In this document: piece after piece, positions 7,001 through 8,779 of the stretch
Numbering within the stretch: the stretch's first letter is position 1
Layout: the number at the start of each line of letters is the position of its first letter
Source: DATBMY01 sp036554605
GTDB taxonomy: Bacteria > Acidobacteriota > Blastocatellia > UBA7656
Direction of reading: 5' to 3'
Length of the DNA stretch: 8,779 nt
Assembly: GCA_036554605.1 (NCBI GenBank)
Contig: DATBMY010000382.1
Location: forward strand, 1 to 8,779
Notes under the pieces: generated by a model
Database searches by the model: none
What the model was told of the DNA's origin: nothing
What the model saw: the letters and a program-made list of their open reading frames with translations, nothing else
Position numbers and translations under genes: made by a program

Positions 7001-8343
7001 CGCACATCGGCTTCGCGTTGCGAGGCGAGCATCGCGGCCTGGTCGAGATCTACCGAATTGAATGCCACGTCGACGGTCGACGAGCCCTCACCCGTGTATG
7101 CGATCTGCGCTCTGCCGGTGACTGTACCTCCAAGCGTCTGGGCCGACAGGTCCGCAAGCGTCAAACTCAGCGGGTCGGCCGAGAGGTCCGCGCTGAATCC
7201 GGTCACCGATACTTTCCCGCTGCGCAACTGGTCGAGCGCGACACGCGCGCGAAGGTCGAAATCCGACTCGCGTCCCTCGATCTTCGCGCCGGTCAACCTT
7301 ACAGAGCCGATCGTGACGTCGCGCCCGCTCACGCCGCCCGCGCGGAGATTAGCAGTTGCGCTGTAGCTCGGCCCGCTCCCGGATACGTCCGTCTCGACGG
7401 CGACGGCCTCGATGCGAAAGCCTTCGGCGGCTATCTCATCCGATGAGAGGCTGCCGCGCGCGCGATAGTCTCCGTTCGTGCCCTCGACTTTGCCGGTGAA
7501 GGTCACGTTCCCGCTCATCTGCATGTCGGGCGCAAAGACGCGCGCCACCTGTTCAAGCCGCGCGTCGAGGCGAAGGCTTTCCGTCGCGTACTTAAATGGC
7601 GAGAAGCTCTCTATCACCCCGGTCGCAACGGCGCGCCCGAGGTCGGAGCTCGTTTCAAACTGGGTAATCGTGGCGTTCTGATCGGTCACGTTGGCGACTA
7701 CGCGCGAGCTTATATTGCCGGCCTGCTCTCCTTGATAATTGAGAGTGCCGCCGTTGAACGTGGCGGTCAAAACGTGGTCTATCTTCTCTTCGAGCGCGTC
7801 GGGCGTTCGCGGATTGAAGGTGGCCTCGATGTTCGGAAGCGTGGCGGCAAGCTTCCGCCTCAGATCCGAATAGTTGAACTCGCCGCCTTTGAGGGTAATA
7901 AGCGCGGTAAGAAAAGTGATCTTGTTGGTTTCGGCCTTTTCACGCGTAGGCGGCTCGCGCAGCCCTTCTATATTCGATCTGCCCTGCTCGTCGTACTCTA
8001 TTGTAATTCTCGGGCTGGTGACGTCGATAGATGTGATATTGAAATTTCGCCATAGATAAGAAACGACGGAAAACTTCGCGGTCATCTCGTCAACTCTCGC
8101 GAATGGCCGGGAGTCTTCGCCCGCGTAGAGAGTCATGCCGTTGAGCGTGACGACGTAACCGCGCAGGTCCAGCTGCGTGCTATCGATTTCGGCGCGGATG
8201 CCGTAATCGCTTAACGCCGATACTATCTGGTCTTTGAGAAAGGCGTCGAGGCGACCGCTTCGTATATACCAGAAGACGGCTATGGCAAGAATCAGTATTA
8301 TGCCTAAGAAGATGGCCGCGCCAATCAGGATTTTCCTGCGCAT
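4039..8343 (-). CDS. tamB: TamB-like AsmA-family translocation/assembly protein (DUF490)
   Basis: This 1434-residue protein has an N-terminal membrane anchor (5-27, after Met-Arg-Arg-Lys) and an AsmA-like opening (about 28-130). A very long stretch of alternating beta-strand repeats follows. Family members form a hydrophobic groove across the periplasm. The C-terminal TamB domain (DUF490, from about 1030) ends in short strands finishing GEVGFDVRLRKRF, with a terminal Phe as in outer-membrane-docking tails. A run of six Gly (1176-1181) begins a Gly/Ala/Pro linker inside that domain. TamB works with an Omp85 partner in outer-membrane protein assembly, and related AsmA-like proteins move phospholipids to the outer membrane. 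The partner here is the adjacent bamA, whose ATG follows the TAG stop with no gap. The ATG at 8343 is preceded in frame by a stop at 8347-8349, so it is the furthest possible start. Its ribosome-binding site is weak. Length is near the usual 1250-1500. Confidence 0.93.
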   Translation of the reverse strand: MRRKILIGAAIFLGIILILAIAVFWYIRSGRLDAFLKDQIVSALSDYGIRAEIDSTQLDLRGYVVTLNGMTLYAGEDSRPFARVDEMTAKFSVVSYLWRNFNITSIDVTSPRITIEYDEQGRSNIEGLREPPTREKAETNKITFLTALITLKGGEFNYSDLRRKLAATLPNIEATFNPRTPDALEEKIDHVLTATFNGGTLNYQGEQAGNISSRVVANVTDQNATITQFETSSDLGRAVATGVIESFSPFKYATESLRLDARLEQVARVFAPDMQMSGNVTFTGKVEGTNGDYRARGSLSSDEIAAEGFRIEAVAVETDVSGSGPSYSATANLRAGGVSGRDVTIGSVRLTGAKIEGRESDFDLRARVALDQLRSGKVSVTGFSADLSADPLSLTLADLSAQTLGGTVTGRAQIAYTGEGSSTVDVAFNSVDLDQAAMLASQREADVRGTTSGTARLTFPGLDYQAATGRIQASFDASVSPLDSTVESQPAQGQVSLVATGRGFNIERAYIRSAASEITATGTAGWNGAVNLDVNFESSDMAEVQRVVDAFGFIPEKVKRDYKFVLSGEGEFTGRVEGRVSAPSVRGHLRLENISRADDPDFPEHSARELIGSFEGDISYTPALLSIENGSLVKEDSRADFNITARLDRENAVSVQATVKNFNLPTIVQAAAPEFSDFVSGGAINGTIDLRGLPGPRTIEGTAQVTLSDGRFKRFGEGEQEETVSVPSFSGSVTIANSILSVQDLKMTLEANTEIVGEATFNLDTNAYSINAEGRNIDLAYLSNQLRGEEGDGVNLTGRADLTVTGQGRWGDVDDWSQVNLNATIQGKDVRLDGRDLGDAKIVAYTDNGLLKVEATANVLDQMRTLTATVDLRDRKSYPVSASVEFTDADIGPYLGLVAPELSGITGRATGSITLGGSLLNREGDFSADNVQAVARITRLQLGGELAEGQQYTITNQGDVVVTATPQRVIIEPVTFVGDGTSFSVEGTIAREAEANSAVRMNGEINLRLLSSFTTEVFATGIARVEATIVGSFASPQLLGVVSLREVGLRVVDFPLSVARGNGQIRFTSNQALLENFTATTPGGGTLSVQGGAALAGLAPDRWRLEIAGDQVGIEFPRDTQTTFDAQLVLQGNNRVQVLSGDIYVRRASYTQDITIEELLTSGGPFSPDFLDPRTGGGGGGAVGAGPPVALDLRVTADDTLIIKNNLADALGSAFLTIRGRIDEPVISGRVQLERGTLEFRSGRFELSRGIITLPGRRRAEPILDIQSEAEISGYRITVGFNGRLDRLETTLRSDPPLSEVDIVSLVLTGTVSGADETVGAAVTQTGLGLAQSLLSASLSEQIERRTQRLFGLSRFSIDPLLVGRGSDPTARITLGQRITKNLTVTYSQNLTSGTNGLDRVVLVEYRLSNRFSVVGYRNDRGEVGFDVRLRKRF
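8197..8303 (-). repeat. Direct repeat copy 1 (inside tamB, codons for residues 14-49)
   Basis: This 107-base stretch recurs 476 bases to the right with one difference (G at 8251). It lies in the intact tamB gene and encodes the end of the membrane anchor through Asp-Tyr-Gly-Ile at residues 46-49. Confidence 0.97.
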
Positions 8344-8390
8344 AACCTATGTGCCAGACGCTAGAGGATTGATGATGGTTCGTGACTGTG

Positions 8391-8420
8391 CTTTGCCGCT
8401 TTTTTCATCACGCGGCAAAG
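8391..8420. other. Perfect 9-bp hairpin in the ribA-tamB gap
   Basis: CTTTGCCGC at 8391-8399 pairs perfectly with GCGGCAAAG at 8412-8420 around a 12-base loop containing a run of six T (six A on the minus strand). It begins 54 bases after the ribA stop and ends 47 bases before the tamB ATG in the direction of transcription. The run lies in the loop and not after the stem, so it is not a standard terminator. It could be a transcript-end stabiliser, a weak attenuator or a binding site. No convincing -35/-10 pair was seen in 8344-8474. Confidence 0.6.
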
Positions 8421-8474
8421 GACCACATCGGATGGCTGTCCACTGCCAGCCGAGATATTCATCCCGGATCGCCT

Positions 8475-8779
8475 TTACACTTTCGTGAGCAGGTGCCCGA
8501 GCTTTTCCTTGCGCGCGCGCAATACCTTCTCGTTCGTCTCGTTCGGCTCTATCTCTATAGGCTCGCGGTCGGTTATTTCGAGCCCGAAGCCGTCGAGGGC
8601 GGCGCGCTTGACCGGGTGATTCGTTATGAGCCTCATCTTACGCAGTCCAAGGTCGTGCAGTATCTGAGCGCCGATGCCGTAATCGCTTAACGCCGATACT
8701 ATCTGGTCTTTGAGAAAGGCGTCGAGACGACCGCTTCGTATATACCAGAAGACGGCTATGGCAAGAATCAGTATTATGC
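8475..8779 (-). CDS. ribA: C-terminal end of GTP cyclohydrolase II, fused in frame to a tamB fragment
   Basis: Reading the minus strand, the frame is open from the window edge (first full codon at 8777) to TAA at 8475-8477. The last 65 codons (8672-8478) match the end of RibA/RibBA: the block around (DYGI)GAQILHDLG, then RLITNHPVK, GFGLEITDREPIEI and the closing KEKLGHLLTKV. The family's GTP cyclohydrolase II makes the first committed riboflavin intermediate from GTP. Its zinc ligands and active-site residues lie upstream and are not present here. Upstream of the shared Asp-Tyr-Gly-Ile codons (8684-8673) the frame does not continue as RibA but as TamB residues 15-45. So this is either a chimeric ORF at a tandem duplication or an artefact at the contig end. 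RibA alone versus the RibBA fusion cannot be told. Confidence 0.82.
   Translation of the reverse strand, partial: IILILAIAVFWYIRSGRLDAFLKDQIVSALSDYGIGAQILHDLGLRKMRLITNHPVKRAALDGFGLEITDREPIEIEPNETNEKVLRARKEKLGHLLTKV
8673..8779 (-). repeat. Direct repeat copy 2 (truncated by the window edge)
   Basis: This is identical to 8197-8303 except A at 8727 against G at 8251. Similarity stops at 8672/8673, where the sequence becomes ribA. The copy runs to the last base of the window, so its full length is unknown. Confidence 0.97.

Noticed and set aside
8391..8420. Rho-independent terminator for ribA
   Set aside because: The T/A run is inside the loop and no T run follows the stem on either strand, so I recorded it only as a hairpin.
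8234..8690. Plus-strand open frames across the right end (8234-8488 and 8382-8690)
   Set aside because: They are antisense to tamB and to the recognisable ribA end on the minus strand.
1..8779. Novel defence, mobile or biosynthetic system
   Set aside because: No transposase, integrase, nuclease, toxin-antitoxin or biosynthetic cluster pattern was seen. The genes form a recognisable outer-membrane assembly operon.

Overview
The window shows a diderm (Gram-negative-type) bacterium of fairly high GC content. Every confidently identified gene except the ribA fragment belongs to outer-membrane biogenesis. The gene order tamB-bamA-surA, the frequent ATA and TAT codons, the long BamA and the SurA without isomerase domains would fit an Acidobacteriota (Blastocatellia-like) genome. 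That taxonomic guess is an inference and is not proven here.

Layout, left to right. (1) 1-327, plus strand: the end of a small DUF4878/NTF2-like protein, probably cut by the window edge. (2) 328-455: a convergent intergenic region holding two facing arrays of a 7-base repeat inside a larger inverted repeat. A run of six T on the minus strand follows it, so it probably ends the long minus-strand operon. (3) 456-8343, minus strand, transcribed right to left: tamB (1434 aa), bamA (963 aa) and a short surA-like gene (226 aa). The tamB stop codon abuts the bamA start codon with no bases between. The surA ribosome-binding site overlaps the bamA stop codon. (4) 8344-8474: a short intergenic stretch with one perfect 9-bp hairpin. 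(5) 8475-8672, minus strand: the last 65 codons of a GTP cyclohydrolase II gene (ribA or ribBA). (6) 8673-8779: a second copy (106 of 107 bases) of an early part of tamB, joined in frame to the ribA fragment.

How the genes work together. SurA-type chaperones escort unfolded outer-membrane proteins across the periplasm. BamA, with POTRA domains and an Omp85 barrel, folds them into the outer membrane. TamB is an inner-membrane-anchored AsmA-like protein that spans the periplasm and docks on an Omp85 partner. Here the adjacent BamA-like protein is the obvious partner. Tight coupling suggests the three are made together.

The observation most worth checking is at the right edge. The arrangement is what a 476-bp tandem duplication would give, with its junction in a 12-base word (encoding Asp-Tyr-Gly-Ile) that both tamB and ribA appear to share. 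It predicts a small in-frame TamB-RibA fusion ORF. It could be a real duplication, a strain mixture or an assembly or amplification chimera, and the sequence alone cannot decide. I saw no undescribed multi-gene system, CRISPR array, insertion sequence or RNA gene.
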